A DNA stretch of 64,000 nucleotides from Clostridia bacterium (GCA_030537495.1 JAUNMH010000001.1:162096-226095), one strand, 5' to 3'; shown: positions 27,587 to 37,101, counted from the first letter of the stretch. Translations and numbers: made by a program. Notes: generated by a model not told the origin, from the sequence alone.

Positions 27587-28003
27587 CTACTGCAGTACTT
27601 CTATGTTGAGCTGGTTTCTTCCTTCTGCCATACCGCCAAGGCTTACGTGATAGTCGATTCCAATTGTGCCAAAGCCTTCTTCTGACAGGTTATTTACCAC
27701 ATCGTTGGTAAGAATCTCAAGGTCCATATCTCCATAAGGAGTGCTGTATCTACTGTTATATCTTTTACCTTTTTCAAATACCATCTCATTTCCGGGACCG
27801 GCCTGGTCTCCGATTCTCTTTAGGCGAATGCTGCTGTCGGTTAGCTTAAGAGTTGTTTTGCATCCCGGCATTCCTGAGAATTCACTTTCCTCATACATTA
27901 AATATTTAGCTCCGCCTCTTTCGTAAAGCTTACCCTCGGTAACGAATTCCATTCTATCCTCGGCTTCTTCACCGACGAGCAGCTTACCCGTTATTTTTAG
28001 CAT
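27587..28003 (-). CDS. DUF1934 family beta-barrel protein
   Basis: 138 residues from MLKITGKLLVGEEAED. The pattern is that of the calycin-like DUF1934 family (YwiB-like): VTEGKLYERGGAKYLMYEESEFSGMPGCKTTLKL and the C-terminal FGTIGIDYHVSLGGMAEGRNQLNIEV. Cytoplasmic, function unknown. It overlaps the end of ddl by 20 bases; the upstream ATG at 28015 is also possible. Confidence 0.82.
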   Translation of the reverse strand: MLKITGKLLVGEEAEDRMEFVTEGKLYERGGAKYLMYEESEFSGMPGCKTTLKLTDSSIRLKRIGDQAGPGNEMVFEKGKRYNSRYSTPYGDMDLEILTNDVVNNLSEEGFGTIGIDYHVSLGGMAEGRNQLNIEVLQ

Positions 28004-29015
28004 TATATCTTTCATATCCGTAATCTATTATCCTTTCAACTAGTTCACCAAAAGGGACTCCGGCTTCTGCCCAAAGGCTTGGGAACATGCTGTACTTAGT
28101 AAATCCCGGTATAGTGTTAATCTCATTGATGAACACCTCGCCTGTTCCCTTTTCCACAAAAAAGTCCACTCTAGCAAAACCGCTGCAGTCCAGCGCAATA
28201 TATGCCCTCTTGGCGTACTCTCTTATCTTTTCACTAATATATTTAGGCAAATCTGCAGGAATGCAAATAATTGTGCCCGCATCATCTGTATACTTTGCAT
28301 CGTAGTCATAGAAGTCCTTAGTGGCCTGGATTTCTCCTACTGCAGCAGCCTCAGGATATCTATTTCCGATAACTCCAGTTTCTACTTCACGACAATTTAC
28401 ACCTTCCTCAACAAGAATTCTTCTGTCGTATTTAGCAGCTAATACTAAGGCTTCCTTAAGTTCTTCTCTGTTTCTTACCTTTGAAATTCCCACGCTCGAA
28501 CCCATATTAGACGGTTTTACGTACATAACATAGGATAAGTCTGCTTCAATTTCATCTGCAACTTTCTCAACATCTTCTGCTACGTCTTCACCATAAACTA
28601 GGTGGAATGCGCTTGTTGGAATTCCTGCTTCCTCGAATAACTTCTTTGTAGTTGCCTTATCCATGCACGCTGATGATGAAAGAACTCCACATCCTGCGTA
28701 TGGAATATCCATCATTTCAAAAAGTCCCTGAATGGTTCCATCTTCACCATAAGGTCCATGAAGTACCGGAAAAGCAAAATCAATCATCTGACGTAAGTTG
28801 CCAATATTAAGTGGCTTACTCTCCTCTTCCCATCGTCCATCTTCAATATGTGAATCTTCACCTTCAAAAAGCCTCCACTGACCTTTTTTAGTAATCCCTA
28901 TTTTTACAATTTCGTATTTCTCTTTGTCTATGGCTCCCATTACAGAAACTACCGACATACGAGAAATCTCATGTTCTCCTGACTTGCCGCCAAAAAAAAC
29001 TCCAATTCTTTTCAT
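27984..29015 (-). CDS. ddl: D-alanine--D-alanine ligase
   Basis: 343-residue ATP-grasp ligase that joins two D-alanines for peptidoglycan. Visible motifs are GGKSGEHEISRMSVVSVM at the N-terminus, FPVLHGPYGEDGTIQG, YVMYVKPSNMGSSVGISKV, the active-site EVETGVIG and FINEINTIPGFTKYSMFPSLW. The N-terminal GEHE and C-terminal ligands are intact. No vancomycin-resistance partners (vanH, vanX) are adjacent, so a housekeeping D-Ala-D-Ala enzyme is likely. Confidence 0.94.
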   Translation of the reverse strand: MKRIGVFFGGKSGEHEISRMSVVSVMGAIDKEKYEIVKIGITKKGQWRLFEGEDSHIEDGRWEEESKPLNIGNLRQMIDFAFPVLHGPYGEDGTIQGLFEMMDIPYAGCGVLSSSACMDKATTKKLFEEAGIPTSAFHLVYGEDVAEDVEKVADEIEADLSYVMYVKPSNMGSSVGISKVRNREELKEALVLAAKYDRRILVEEGVNCREVETGVIGNRYPEAAAVGEIQATKDFYDYDAKYTDDAGTIICIPADLPKYISEKIREYAKRAYIALDCSGFARVDFFVEKGTGEVFINEINTIPGFTKYSMFPSLWAEAGVPFGELVERIIDYGYERYNAKNNG

Positions 29016-29032
29016 GCTAATCCCCTCACAAT

Positions 29033-29947
29033 CTACATCTTGTCATATAAGCTTTCAAGATGCTCTTTATCGAAGTGATACTTAGTCTCGCAGAAATGGC
29101 AAACAAGTTCTGCTTCACCATCTTCATCAATAATCTCTCTCAAATCCTTCTTGCCGATTGTCATTAGTGCCTGCTCCATTCTTTCTTCTGAACAGTCACA
29201 TTCCCAGTGCATTTCCTTAGTTTCCATAGCATCCAGGCAGTATTCTTCTGGCATGTCCTTAAAGATTTCGTCCATTAAATCCTTGACCATACCCTCTTCA
29301 GTCTTACCAGCTGATCTAAGAACAACTCTCTCTATAATAGTAGTAAGCGGTTCCATCTTGTCTAGCATTGCCTCTAATGCATCAACGGCTCCTTCAGGTG
29401 CAAATGGAAGCATCTGAATAATCATTCCGCCGGAGCACAGCACTGTGCATTCCCTTGAAATCTTTACGCCAAGGGCAACAGATGAGTTTTGTTGTTCTGA
29501 AATATAGTAGTAAGCAGTCAGGTCGTCTGCGATTTCACCTGTAACTAGAGAAATCTTTCCAACATAAGGCTCCTTAAGCCCCAAGTCCTTAATTACTGTC
29601 AGTTCGCCGATTCCAATAGCGCCGCCTACATCAAGGTGTCCGTCTTCTCTCAACGGCAGGTCAACACTAGGATCTGAAATATAGCCCTTCACTCTGCCAT
29701 CTGCATATGCAGTAGCAAGAATTTCTCTTGCCGGACCGTCCCCCTTAAACTGCACTGTCAGCTTGTCGCTGTCGTTTTTCATCATCAAAGCCATCAGCCC
29801 TGCGCCTGTCAGTACTCTTCCTAGCGCAGCTGTTGCCAGTGGTGTTGTGTTATGAATTTTTCTTGCTTCCTCAACCATATCAGTAGATATGGTAAGGTAA
29901 ACTCTAAAAGATTTACTTCTGTCTATTGCTGTAATTACTTTACTCAT
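29033..29947 (-). CDS. hslO: Hsp33 redox-regulated chaperone
   Basis: 304 residues from MSKVITAIDRSKSFRVYLTIS. The holdase domain contains PLATAALGRVLTGAGLMALMMK and GGAIGIGELTVIKDLGLKEPYVG. The C-terminal redox switch keeps all four zinc cysteines as WECDCSEE and VCHFCETKY. On oxidation Hsp33 releases zinc and binds unfolding proteins. The ORF extends to 30010, but AAAGGGATG lies nine bases before the ATG at 29947 and the family begins there. Confidence 0.94.
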   Translation of the reverse strand: MSKVITAIDRSKSFRVYLTISTDMVEEARKIHNTTPLATAALGRVLTGAGLMALMMKNDSDKLTVQFKGDGPAREILATAYADGRVKGYISDPSVDLPLREDGHLDVGGAIGIGELTVIKDLGLKEPYVGKISLVTGEIADDLTAYYYISEQQNSSVALGVKISRECTVLCSGGMIIQMLPFAPEGAVDALEAMLDKMEPLTTIIERVVLRSAGKTEEGMVKDLMDEIFKDMPEEYCLDAMETKEMHWECDCSEERMEQALMTIGKKDLREIIDEDGEAELVCHFCETKYHFDKEHLESLYDKM

Positions 29948-30114
29948 ATATAATTCATCCCTTTCTTTACGATTGGTTTCGCTCTTATCAATAATCATAT
30001 ATTTTATCACAAATCACACAATTTTAATACAGAAAAAACATAAATACAGGTTATAATTTATTTGTAAAATCGAAAAATATAATAAACAATTAAATATAAC
30101 GAAAGGGGATTATT

Positions 30115-31410
30115 ATGAACGACTGGAATAACAATAGTAATAATAATGACGACATCCGTAAGACGGATGAAGAATTTAACAACGCCAGCGGACCCGAGAC
30201 AAATGATTCAGAACCACGCTATTATGAGGCTGACTTTCGGGAAGCAACATATCATGAAGCTCCATGGTCAAGATCTTACGAGAAAGATTTCAATTCGGGA
30301 ATTGCTCAGGCAAAAGAACCTAAGTATGTGACTAAGAAGGTTTTAGTAATCACCGTCATTCTGTGCATGATTCTCACTTCTGCCATTACGGCGGGGCTGG
30401 TAGTCTACATGTCAGACAGTGGCACATCCTCAACAGGAAAGAAGGTTTCGGCAACAAATTACTCTCTAGAGAAAGCAACCGGTAGCGAGAAAACCATTCA
30501 GGAAATTATCGCCATGAATGAAAACGCTGTTGTAGAAATCAGAACTGAGTCCATTTCTTATGATATGTGGATGAGAAACTATGTAACTGAAGGTGCTGGA
30601 AGTGGCGTAATTGTAGATACTAAGGGCTACATCATTACTAATAATCATGTAATTGATGGATCTAGTAAGATTACAGTCACTCTGAAGAATGGCAAAGAAT
30701 ATGAGGCTACTCTAGTAGGCACTGACGCTAGCAATGATATTGCTGTTTTGAAGATTAAGGCTAAAGGCTTAACCGCAGCAACTTATGGAGATAGTGATGA
30801 AATTTCTGTAGGTGACTTATCTGTTGCAATAGGTAACCCTCTAGGAGAACTTGGGGGAACAGCATCTCAGGGTATTATCAGCGCAACTGACAGACAGATA
30901 ACTGTGGATAATAAGGAACTGACTCTGCTTCAGACAGATGCATCCATTAACCCAGGTAACTCTGGCGGCGGACTTTTCAACCAGTACGGTCAGCTTATCG
31001 GCATCGTTGTAGCAAAGTCATCCGGTTCAGACGTCGAAGGTTTGGGCTTTGCAATTCCAATTAATACAGCAGCTAAGGCCGCAAAAGAAATAATTGAAAA
31101 TGGTGGTTCAACTTCATCAAGTAATCCTATTATAGGAGTTCAGGTTGTGGATATTCAGGATGCCGAAACTGCAATGCAGTACAATGTGAGACTTACAGGG
31201 GTTTACATCCAGAATGTAACATCTGATGAGGCTAAGAAAGCCGGCTTCAAACAAGGGGATTTAATATATTACGTAGGAGACACGAAGATTGAAAATGCCG
31301 ATGGTCTTTCAGCAGCACTTGCAAAGCACAAGGCCGGTGACAAGGTCAAGGTAACGGTTATCAGAGATAACCAGACAGTTCAGCTTGAAGTAAAACTTCA
31401 GGAAGGCTAA
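30115..31410 (+). CDS. htrA: HtrA/DegP-type serine protease with PDZ domain
   Basis: 431 residues. A disordered, Asn- and acid-rich cytoplasmic N-terminus (1-78) is followed by one transmembrane helix (~80-102), a trypsin-like domain with His in ITNNHVIDG, Asp in SNDIAVLKI and Ser in NPGNSGGGLFNQYG, and a C-terminal PDZ domain (~335-431, AKKAGFKQGDLIYYVGDTKIENADGL). It is a membrane-anchored extracytoplasmic quality-control protease. GAAAGGGGATT precedes the start, a TATAAT lies near 30053, and a terminator follows. Confidence 0.94.
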   Translation: MNDWNNNSNNNDDIRKTDEEFNNASGPETNDSEPRYYEADFREATYHEAPWSRSYEKDFNSGIAQAKEPKYVTKKVLVITVILCMILTSAITAGLVVYMSDSGTSSTGKKVSATNYSLEKATGSEKTIQEIIAMNENAVVEIRTESISYDMWMRNYVTEGAGSGVIVDTKGYIITNNHVIDGSSKITVTLKNGKEYEATLVGTDASNDIAVLKIKAKGLTAATYGDSDEISVGDLSVAIGNPLGELGGTASQGIISATDRQITVDNKELTLLQTDASINPGNSGGGLFNQYGQLIGIVVAKSSGSDVEGLGFAIPINTAAKAAKEIIENGGSTSSSNPIIGVQVVDIQDAETAMQYNVRLTGVYIQNVTSDEAKKAGFKQGDLIYYVGDTKIENADGLSAALAKHKAGDKVKVTVIRDNQTVQLEVKLQEG

Positions 31411-31429
31411 GGAATCGAAAACCGACCAT

Positions 31430-31460
31430 GCTTGTGAAATCCATGCGGTATGGTCGGTTT
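31430..31460. terminator. Bidirectional terminator between htrA and the ABC operon
   Basis: AACCGACCAT pairs with ATGGTCGGTT, with TTTATTATTG downstream on the plus strand and TTTTCG on the minus strand. It closes both htrA and the leftward agr/ABC operon. Confidence 0.85.
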
Positions 31461-31480
31461 ATTATTGTTTATCATTTATT

Positions 31481-33472
31481 CTATGCTATGTAAACCCATA
31501 ACACTATAGTCGGAACTAGGAAAATCAAGCTTCCTATGAAAAACACAGTATATCCATGGTAAAACTTCTCCGACAAAGAGAATACAAGCTCCCCAGCGAT
31601 TACAGCAATTGCAATTTTTATAAGATACTCCAGTAAAAGATATATTCCTATAGGCAGACTTAAATTCGTACCGGAAAAAATTGCAAGACTCTGAATATTG
31701 CTTTCCAAACCTGGAAAACCGTAGTATTTGTCTACCTGCATAAATCTGAAACAAAAAGTGATAGTCGCGGCACACACCGTATAAATTCTGCATATATGCC
31801 GTTTCATATGAGTTACTCTTTTCTTTCCCGAATAAGAAGACTTTATCAATATATCTACCGCGGATTGCTTTTCGCAGGGTCCTATTCCTGCAAAAGCAAG
31901 TAATAATATAAAGAATAGTTTTAGGAAGTCTAGAATATCAGCTATTTTACCTTCTGCCCCTAATAACTTCGTCCATCCAGTTTCATAAATATACTCTATA
32001 TGCTTGTAGGTTTTGTTCTTTTCTACCAACCTATCATACTGTTCTTTTGCTTTCCTGAACCCTTCGGTTTCAGAAAAAGATGGAGTTAATTCCTTCTCAT
32101 AGTATCGTAGGACAGCTTTATTAATTTCTCCTTTTTCATACCTTTCATATTGTTGATTAAGTTCCTCTTCAAGCTTCTCAAACCTTTTTTCTTCTTCTTC
32201 TAGAAATAATGTCTTTTCCTCTGTCATCGGTCCTGAAAGTTCTGACGAGTACTGCAAATAGTAAGACTCTATCTTATCAATATAGATTGGAGCTCTGTAA
32301 TATGAGTAGGACTGCACAAGCACAAGAATAATAATTAGCAAAAGGCCCTTCTGCATAAACAAGATTTTTTTACATTCGCATAGGAAAAGATTAGCGTGAA
32401 CCTTAGTAATGTCCGAGCTGTTTTTTTCTGTTCTAACAAAAGAAGAAATTTTTTCCTCTGCTAATGCTTCCTTATCAAATAGTCGTATTGACAGGAGCAA
32501 CAACAACGCCGAGACAAAACCCATAAAGGCAATGCCCGCTACCATAGAAGATACCGCACTATTAAATAAATTGAAATTTCTATAATCATTAAAATACGCA
32601 GAAGTATCTATAACTGTAGCAAAATTTAGTTGCTTCAAAGGACTCAGCCAAGAGTAGTTTTCTATATTTAACCAAAGAGAAATTTCTCCTCCCATAATGG
32701 TGGCAATTGTAACTATGGCATAGATTTCATTATGACATAATACACATACAAAAAACATCATGCTTCCTGCTGCAATCATAGCCATTGATTTAAACATCAT
32801 AAACAAAATGATATACTGGTTTATACTTAATTCATACGGCGAGGCCAAATACCCATTTAGAGACTGAATCGACGCACTTCCGCATCCTGTAAGATTTAAT
32901 CCTGTAACCATAAAATAGTTCGTTCCGAAAAGAAGAATCACTAGAACAAGTACACTTGTTACCACGACGAGGTACTTTGCAAATATCAGTTTTCCCCTTC
33001 CATTTTTCAACGGTTTAATTAGTAGGAATAAATGTCCCGTCCTTTCATAAAGCATCATGTCAAAGATGATTCCCGCAACGGCAAGGAACATTAATATGTC
33101 AGTAACTCTATAATCAGTAACATATTTTAATCCATCTTTATAGTCTTTTTCGATTTTAACTCCGTGCAGATTGCTATATACGTTTGCTGTTTTTTTCAAA
33201 TCGTCTTGGTTGAATCTGCTTCCCCGAAATAGCAAAGATTCACTCATATCCTCGGCTTGCTTCTCGACGTTGTTTATAAATTCCTCGTGAGAAACATCAT
33301 TCTGTTTCTGAATTTGTTGCGGACTACCTTGCTCAGAATTAGAGGGCATACCATCTCTCGTTATCTGAGAAAAGAGAATTGCCCCATTTAGTGCTAATAG
33401 TATCATAAGGAATACCAACAATCCTTTTCGTTGAACGAGCTTCCTCCATTCATAGCTTATAATGCTTATCAT
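31481..33472 (-). CDS. ABC transporter permease (large, ABC-2-like)
   Basis: 663-residue membrane protein with a first helix at about residues 17-33 (LLVFLMILLALNGAILF), a long extracytoplasmic loop, five further helices to about residue 335, a cytoplasmic or loop segment with a long charged coiled coil (about 410-490), and a C-terminal membrane block. The pattern is that of ABC-2 type exporters that work with a separate ATPase. The ATPase gene lies four bases upstream, and a lipoprotein precedes both. Substrate unknown; its place at the end of an agr operon suggests peptide or protein export or self-protection. Confidence 0.8.
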   Translation of the reverse strand: MISIISYEWRKLVQRKGLLVFLMILLALNGAILFSQITRDGMPSNSEQGSPQQIQKQNDVSHEEFINNVEKQAEDMSESLLFRGSRFNQDDLKKTANVYSNLHGVKIEKDYKDGLKYVTDYRVTDILMFLAVAGIIFDMMLYERTGHLFLLIKPLKNGRGKLIFAKYLVVVTSVLVLVILLFGTNYFMVTGLNLTGCGSASIQSLNGYLASPYELSINQYIILFMMFKSMAMIAAGSMMFFVCVLCHNEIYAIVTIATIMGGEISLWLNIENYSWLSPLKQLNFATVIDTSAYFNDYRNFNLFNSAVSSMVAGIAFMGFVSALLLLLSIRLFDKEALAEEKISSFVRTEKNSSDITKVHANLFLCECKKILFMQKGLLLIIILVLVQSYSYYRAPIYIDKIESYYLQYSSELSGPMTEEKTLFLEEEEKRFEKLEEELNQQYERYEKGEINKAVLRYYEKELTPSFSETEGFRKAKEQYDRLVEKNKTYKHIEYIYETGWTKLLGAEGKIADILDFLKLFFILLLAFAGIGPCEKQSAVDILIKSSYSGKKRVTHMKRHICRIYTVCAATITFCFRFMQVDKYYGFPGLESNIQSLAIFSGTNLSLPIGIYLLLEYLIKIAIAVIAGELVFSLSEKFYHGYTVFFIGSLIFLVPTIVLWVYIA

Positions 33473-33475
33473 CCT

Positions 33476-34342
33476 TTACAAACCCCCAAAATAATAAAGG
33501 TATACATCCTCAAGAGATGGTCGCACCTCTTCCGCTTTCCTCGTAAAGTTAGGCTTATCTACTATTACTCTTACATACACTTTATCCTTTATTTGCGAAA
33601 CACTTCCAATGCGCCAATCATCATTTATTCCAGCGTATTGTTCTGGAAACAATTCCACTTCAAATACATGTCCTTGGACAGATTCCAAGATGTTCTTTTT
33701 TTCGCCCATTTTCAACACTGTTCCGTCGTTTAATAGGACTAATTCTTTTGCTATAAATTCTACATCAGAAACCACATGGGTTGCAATGAGAACGATTTTG
33801 TCCTTCGCAATTCGTGATATTAGATTCCTCACCGAAATCCTCTGTTTCGGATCGAGCCCAGCGGTTGGCTCATCAAGTATGAGAATAGCTGGTTCGTCCA
33901 GAATAGCTTGTGCCAATAGTAACCTTTGTTTCATACCGCCCGAGAATGTCTTAATTTTCTTGTCAGCATAACCGTTAAGGTCAACTGCCTCAAGAATTTC
34001 TGGAATTTTTTTCTTCGCCTCATCTTTAGCCATGCCCTTTAACGCAGCTATATAATCAAGAAAAGCCTCCGCAGTAAACAAAGGGTACAGCGCCTGCTGT
34101 TGTGGCATATATCCCACTAATTTACGGTACTCTTCGCCCATACTTACTATTTCTTTTCCATCAAGAGAAATGGCTCCGCTACTCGCCTTAATGTTGCATG
34201 TCAGTATCCCAATCAACGTTGATTTACCTGCCCCGTTTGGTCCCAATAGGCCGTATATCCCTGGCGTAAGAGACAAAGAGACACCTTTAAGTGCCTCTTT
34301 TGCCCCATAATTCTTTTTTAAATTCTTTATTTCAAGTACCAT
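33476..34342 (-). CDS. ABC transporter ATP-binding protein
   Basis: 288 residues. Walker A GPNGAGKSTLIGIL, Q-loop YMPQQQALYPLFTAEAF, signature FSGGMKQRLLLAQAIL, Walker B AILILDEPTAGLDP and switch His in VLIATHVVSDVE are all intact. It powers the permease encoded directly downstream. The C-terminal ~80 residues form a variable domain typical of ABC-2 export ATPases. The gene is ten bases after the lipoprotein gene. Confidence 0.93.
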   Translation of the reverse strand: MVLEIKNLKKNYGAKEALKGVSLSLTPGIYGLLGPNGAGKSTLIGILTCNIKASSGAISLDGKEIVSMGEEYRKLVGYMPQQQALYPLFTAEAFLDYIAALKGMAKDEAKKKIPEILEAVDLNGYADKKIKTFSGGMKQRLLLAQAILDEPAILILDEPTAGLDPKQRISVRNLISRIAKDKIVLIATHVVSDVEFIAKELVLLNDGTVLKMGEKKNILESVQGHVFEVELFPEQYAGINDDWRIGSVSQIKDKVYVRVIVDKPNFTRKAEEVRPSLEDVYLYYFGGL

Positions 34343-34351
34343 ATTTATCCC

Positions 34352-35749
34352 CTAAAATTCTTCATCCAATGCCTCTATCCGGGTTGCATTCTTAAAATTT
34401 CCCCTATAGTAATCCGATTTCTTTATAATGTTCATGTATTTTTTCTTGTCATCGTATGTGTAGTAAATAAACTTATCCTTCGTTTCACCTATTATTCTAT
34501 ACGGAACATCTCTTTCTGCATCATACATCTTCTGTTCTTTGCCTGTGTCAATATTATAGCTGTAATATTCAGCCATCATTTTTGGCTTACGTTTTAAATA
34601 AAGCAGCTTATTGTCATCAACCGTAACACCCGCTTCAATTCCTCCGGCGTCAAACATATATCCATCGTCGATGTCTAGAAGTGACTCTATTTTGCCGTCA
34701 TCGTCGAAAAACCACTTATAAATATGATTTTCAGAAACCCCCACAACTCCCTCATCGTCGATTTTGCTTTCCTTCAGAGTTTCAATTATGGCATAATCGT
34801 TATGTATGCCACTAACAACGAATGGTAACATGTATTTGCAGTCTCCATCTTCATCTATGGACGGTTCAATGGTGCCCTCTTGAATCAGCGTGGTCTGATT
34901 CTTATTATTGTCAAAGGCAATAAACTTGTACCACCAGGGGATTTCAGTAGAACGCAACATATAGTATGCTTCATACGGGTTCTCAGCATTCTTTATCTCT
35001 CGAACACTATCAAAACCGCCAGTCTCGAATTCCTTGTAGAATTCGGTTTCACTCAGGTATTCTCCTGCCTCACCTTTCATAGTAATTATACAGTGGTCTT
35101 TAGAGATTCCTGAGATTTCACACTCAACAGACTCCTTTTTTCTTTCTGTCAACTCTATGATTTTTCCCGAATTCAAATCAATAGCCACAGATTGTTGCGT
35201 TTGTACGTCTTCCTCTGATTTGTCATCAGGGTTATACATCCAATAAAGGGTTGTGAATGCCTTCCCTCCAGCATAATATGTGCTCTTTCCCCTTTCCACG
35301 AGATTCCAACTATTAGGGGTGCTATCACCACATTGGATTTTACTAACTGTCTTCCTCTCACTTCCATCTCTTTTCATGGAAATAAGTTCCAAAGCATTAG
35401 AGTCCTCATTGAAAATAAAGCAATAAATTTTGCCGCAATACTCCGCTAATCCATATGCACCTTGGTATCCCTCATACCATCCACTACAGTCATCATTATT
35501 GTGCCTGCAGTTTGCTCTATTACATATAACATAGTTCTTTTCAGTAACATAGTCAAAATACATAAAATGATTATTTTTAAGGCTAAATATCCCATTCTCC
35601 CCTACTGCTAGCGTTCCAGATTCGTCAGCACCTTGAACTACAGAATCGCTACTGCTTTCTGCAATGTCTACAGATAGTCCCTCTTTCTCACAGGCCCCGA
35701 GCAAGCACATGGTGAATAAAATCAATATTAATGACAAAATTTTTCTCAT
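34352..35749 (-). CDS. Lipoprotein associated with the ABC exporter
   Basis: 465 residues from MRKILSLILILFTMCLLGACEKEG. The signal peptide ends in a lipobox LLGAC, so the mature protein is anchored by a diacylglyceryl cysteine on the outer face of the membrane. A Cys motif CNRANCRHNNDDC at about residue 80 and repeated short beta-strand blocks suggest a propeller-like fold. Similar lipoproteins accompany ABC-2 exporters in Lachnospiraceae-type genomes as I recall them. The longer ORF to 35830 is rejected because the lipobox fixes the start. A second, shorter lipoprotein lies in the island at 55264-56346. Confidence 0.8.
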   Translation of the reverse strand: MRKILSLILILFTMCLLGACEKEGLSVDIAESSSDSVVQGADESGTLAVGENGIFSLKNNHFMYFDYVTEKNYVICNRANCRHNNDDCSGWYEGYQGAYGLAEYCGKIYCFIFNEDSNALELISMKRDGSERKTVSKIQCGDSTPNSWNLVERGKSTYYAGGKAFTTLYWMYNPDDKSEEDVQTQQSVAIDLNSGKIIELTERKKESVECEISGISKDHCIITMKGEAGEYLSETEFYKEFETGGFDSVREIKNAENPYEAYYMLRSTEIPWWYKFIAFDNNKNQTTLIQEGTIEPSIDEDGDCKYMLPFVVSGIHNDYAIIETLKESKIDDEGVVGVSENHIYKWFFDDDGKIESLLDIDDGYMFDAGGIEAGVTVDDNKLLYLKRKPKMMAEYYSYNIDTGKEQKMYDAERDVPYRIIGETKDKFIYYTYDDKKKYMNIIKKSDYYRGNFKNATRIEALDEEF

Positions 35750-35790
35750 TGCCTCGTTCCTCCCTAAATTACCTGCACGATTTCCTACCT

Positions 35791-36261
35791 TTACATTTGC
35801 GTATAAAAGCTTACCACTCCGTCCTCGCAACTAAATTTATGTGTGCTATGCAATGATTTTATAAGGAAATCATAGGAATCGGATGCCGTATAGGTGCCTT
35901 TACCTCCAGTCATGGATTTGCTTTTTGTGAATTGATTATCTGATGCATTTCCATGAAACCAAACTCTGCCTGTACCAACTATGGTCTTCTTATAAGCATC
36001 CACCTGAGCTTTCTTACCCCCTTTATAGACTGTTATCTCAAAATCAGTTATAACTTTCGCTGTTTTCCCTTCGATTGATGAAATTCCAGCAATTTTATAC
36101 TTGTTACCATGTTTATCTGTGACCGTCTTAGATGTTACCTGAGGAACAGTTATCAATGACTCATTTCCCGTCGTAGAAACATCATCCTCCGCAAACGCTA
36201 CACCAACATTAAATGTTAAAATTAAACAGGTTGCTAAAATCATTATAATAGTCTTCTTCAT
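35791..36261 (-). CDS. Secreted protein, 156 aa, downstream of agrB
   Basis: Starts MKKTIIMILATCLILTF with a classical Sec signal peptide and likely cleavage after AFA. GAGAGGAGAACATT precedes the ATG. The mature part (about 130 residues) is small, polar and Ser/Thr/Lys-rich, with short blocks KHGNKYKIAGISS and RVWFHGNASDNQF. I recognise no domain. It follows agrB by 59 bases, so it is a likely quorum-controlled exoprotein. The ORF extends to 36324, but the signal peptide and binding site fix the start at 36261. Confidence 0.75.
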   Translation of the reverse strand: MKKTIIMILATCLILTFNVGVAFAEDDVSTTGNESLITVPQVTSKTVTDKHGNKYKIAGISSIEGKTAKVITDFEITVYKGGKKAQVDAYKKTIVGTGRVWFHGNASDNQFTKSKSMTGGKGTYTASDSYDFLIKSLHSTHKFSCEDGVVSFYTQM

Positions 36262-36320
36262 TGGTAATGTTCTCCTCTCATTAATTTCTTGTATGCCTTT
36301 TGCGCGTAAACTCTTTTTAC

Positions 36321-36881
36321 TCATTTACCACTACTCAATATTGAAGGGATGAGCATAAGTGCACTGAATACGACACTCATTGTAAAACTCTCTGCAAATT
36401 CATATTGTAGAGGTAGTAAGAGCAGTACGAGTATGTTTTCGATTAGTAATATTTTTCTAGTTATCCTTTTAAAAACTACTTCCTCGCTTCTACTCAGAGG
36501 CCTTTGTGATGTTCCTTTTGGCGCATACATAAGTATGATAACGTCTGCTCCAATCAGCAACATTACAATGATATTAGTATTGCTGGGCATAAATCGAATG
36601 ATTCCAAGTACAACTAGAATCATTCCCGCTGACAATACAAAACAAATTTTAGGGTTCTTTACGTGAAAACCTCCCGAATATCTTCTCAGAAGAAAGTATC
36701 CAATTGAAAAGCATATACTAACCAATAGCATTCTACATATCATGCCAATAATAAGTGCCATAATAACATTGATAATAAACAGGATTAGTCTATTGAAACC
36801 AAACCTATATAGCTCTCTGTTATTCTCTGAAATAAGAGATTCTTCTAGTAAGCGTTCTACGAAATATTCTTCAGCTTTCAT
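36321..36881 (-). CDS. agrB: AgrB-type peptide processing/export protease
   Basis: 186 residues with six hydrophobic segments. The catalytic motif RRYSGGFHVKNPKICF carries His and Cys seven residues apart, the same spacing as in staphylococcal AgrB. AgrB cleaves the AgrD precursor and forms the thiolactone ring at the membrane. Its ATG overlaps the agrD stop (ATGA). The signalling genes agrC and agrA lie upstream on the same strand. Confidence 0.92.
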   Translation of the reverse strand: MKAEEYFVERLLEESLISENNRELYRFGFNRLILFIINVIMALIIGMICRMLLVSICFSIGYFLLRRYSGGFHVKNPKICFVLSAGMILVVLGIIRFMPSNTNIIVMLLIGADVIILMYAPKGTSQRPLSRSEEVVFKRITRKILLIENILVLLLLPLQYEFAESFTMSVVFSALMLIPSILSSGK

Positions 36882-37030
36882 AACTTCCTTATTCTGCTTA
36901 ATCTTCTTGCACTATCTGGAATCGGCACTTGATTTATATAGTGACTACAGGTTGCATTCACATTTAGACTTGCCGCAACTACAGAAAGTATCATTAACGT
37001 TTTGAAAAACATTCCTTTAATTCTATCCAT
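36878..37030 (-). CDS. agrD: AgrD-type cyclic autoinducer peptide precursor, 50 aa
   Basis: A short ORF reading MDRIKGMFFKTLMILSVVAA (amphipathic membrane leader), then SLNVNATCSHYINQVPIPDS and a basic tail ending RKL. The NxNxTC...Q.P.P pattern is that of clostridial AgrD / cyclic lactone autoinducer peptides. The predicted ring is a five-residue thiolactone, Cys to Ile (C-S-H-Y-I), with NQVPIP as the AgrB recognition start. The stop overlaps the agrB ATG. GGAGAG lies nine bases upstream of the start. Ring boundaries are inferred from family precedent. Confidence 0.88.
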   Translation of the reverse strand: MDRIKGMFFKTLMILSVVAASLNVNATCSHYINQVPIPDSARRLSRIRKL

Positions 37031-37101
37031 TTTCCCCATCTCTCCATTAACTCTTGATTTTTAGTTAATATTGTCAAATTATCTATCTGTTCCGTTTCTC
37101 C

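Noticed and set aside
31476..31793. 105-codon minus-strand ORF in the permease region suggesting a separate gene or frameshift
   Set aside because: It is the +1 shadow of the intact permease frame, which runs through to 31481 without interruption.
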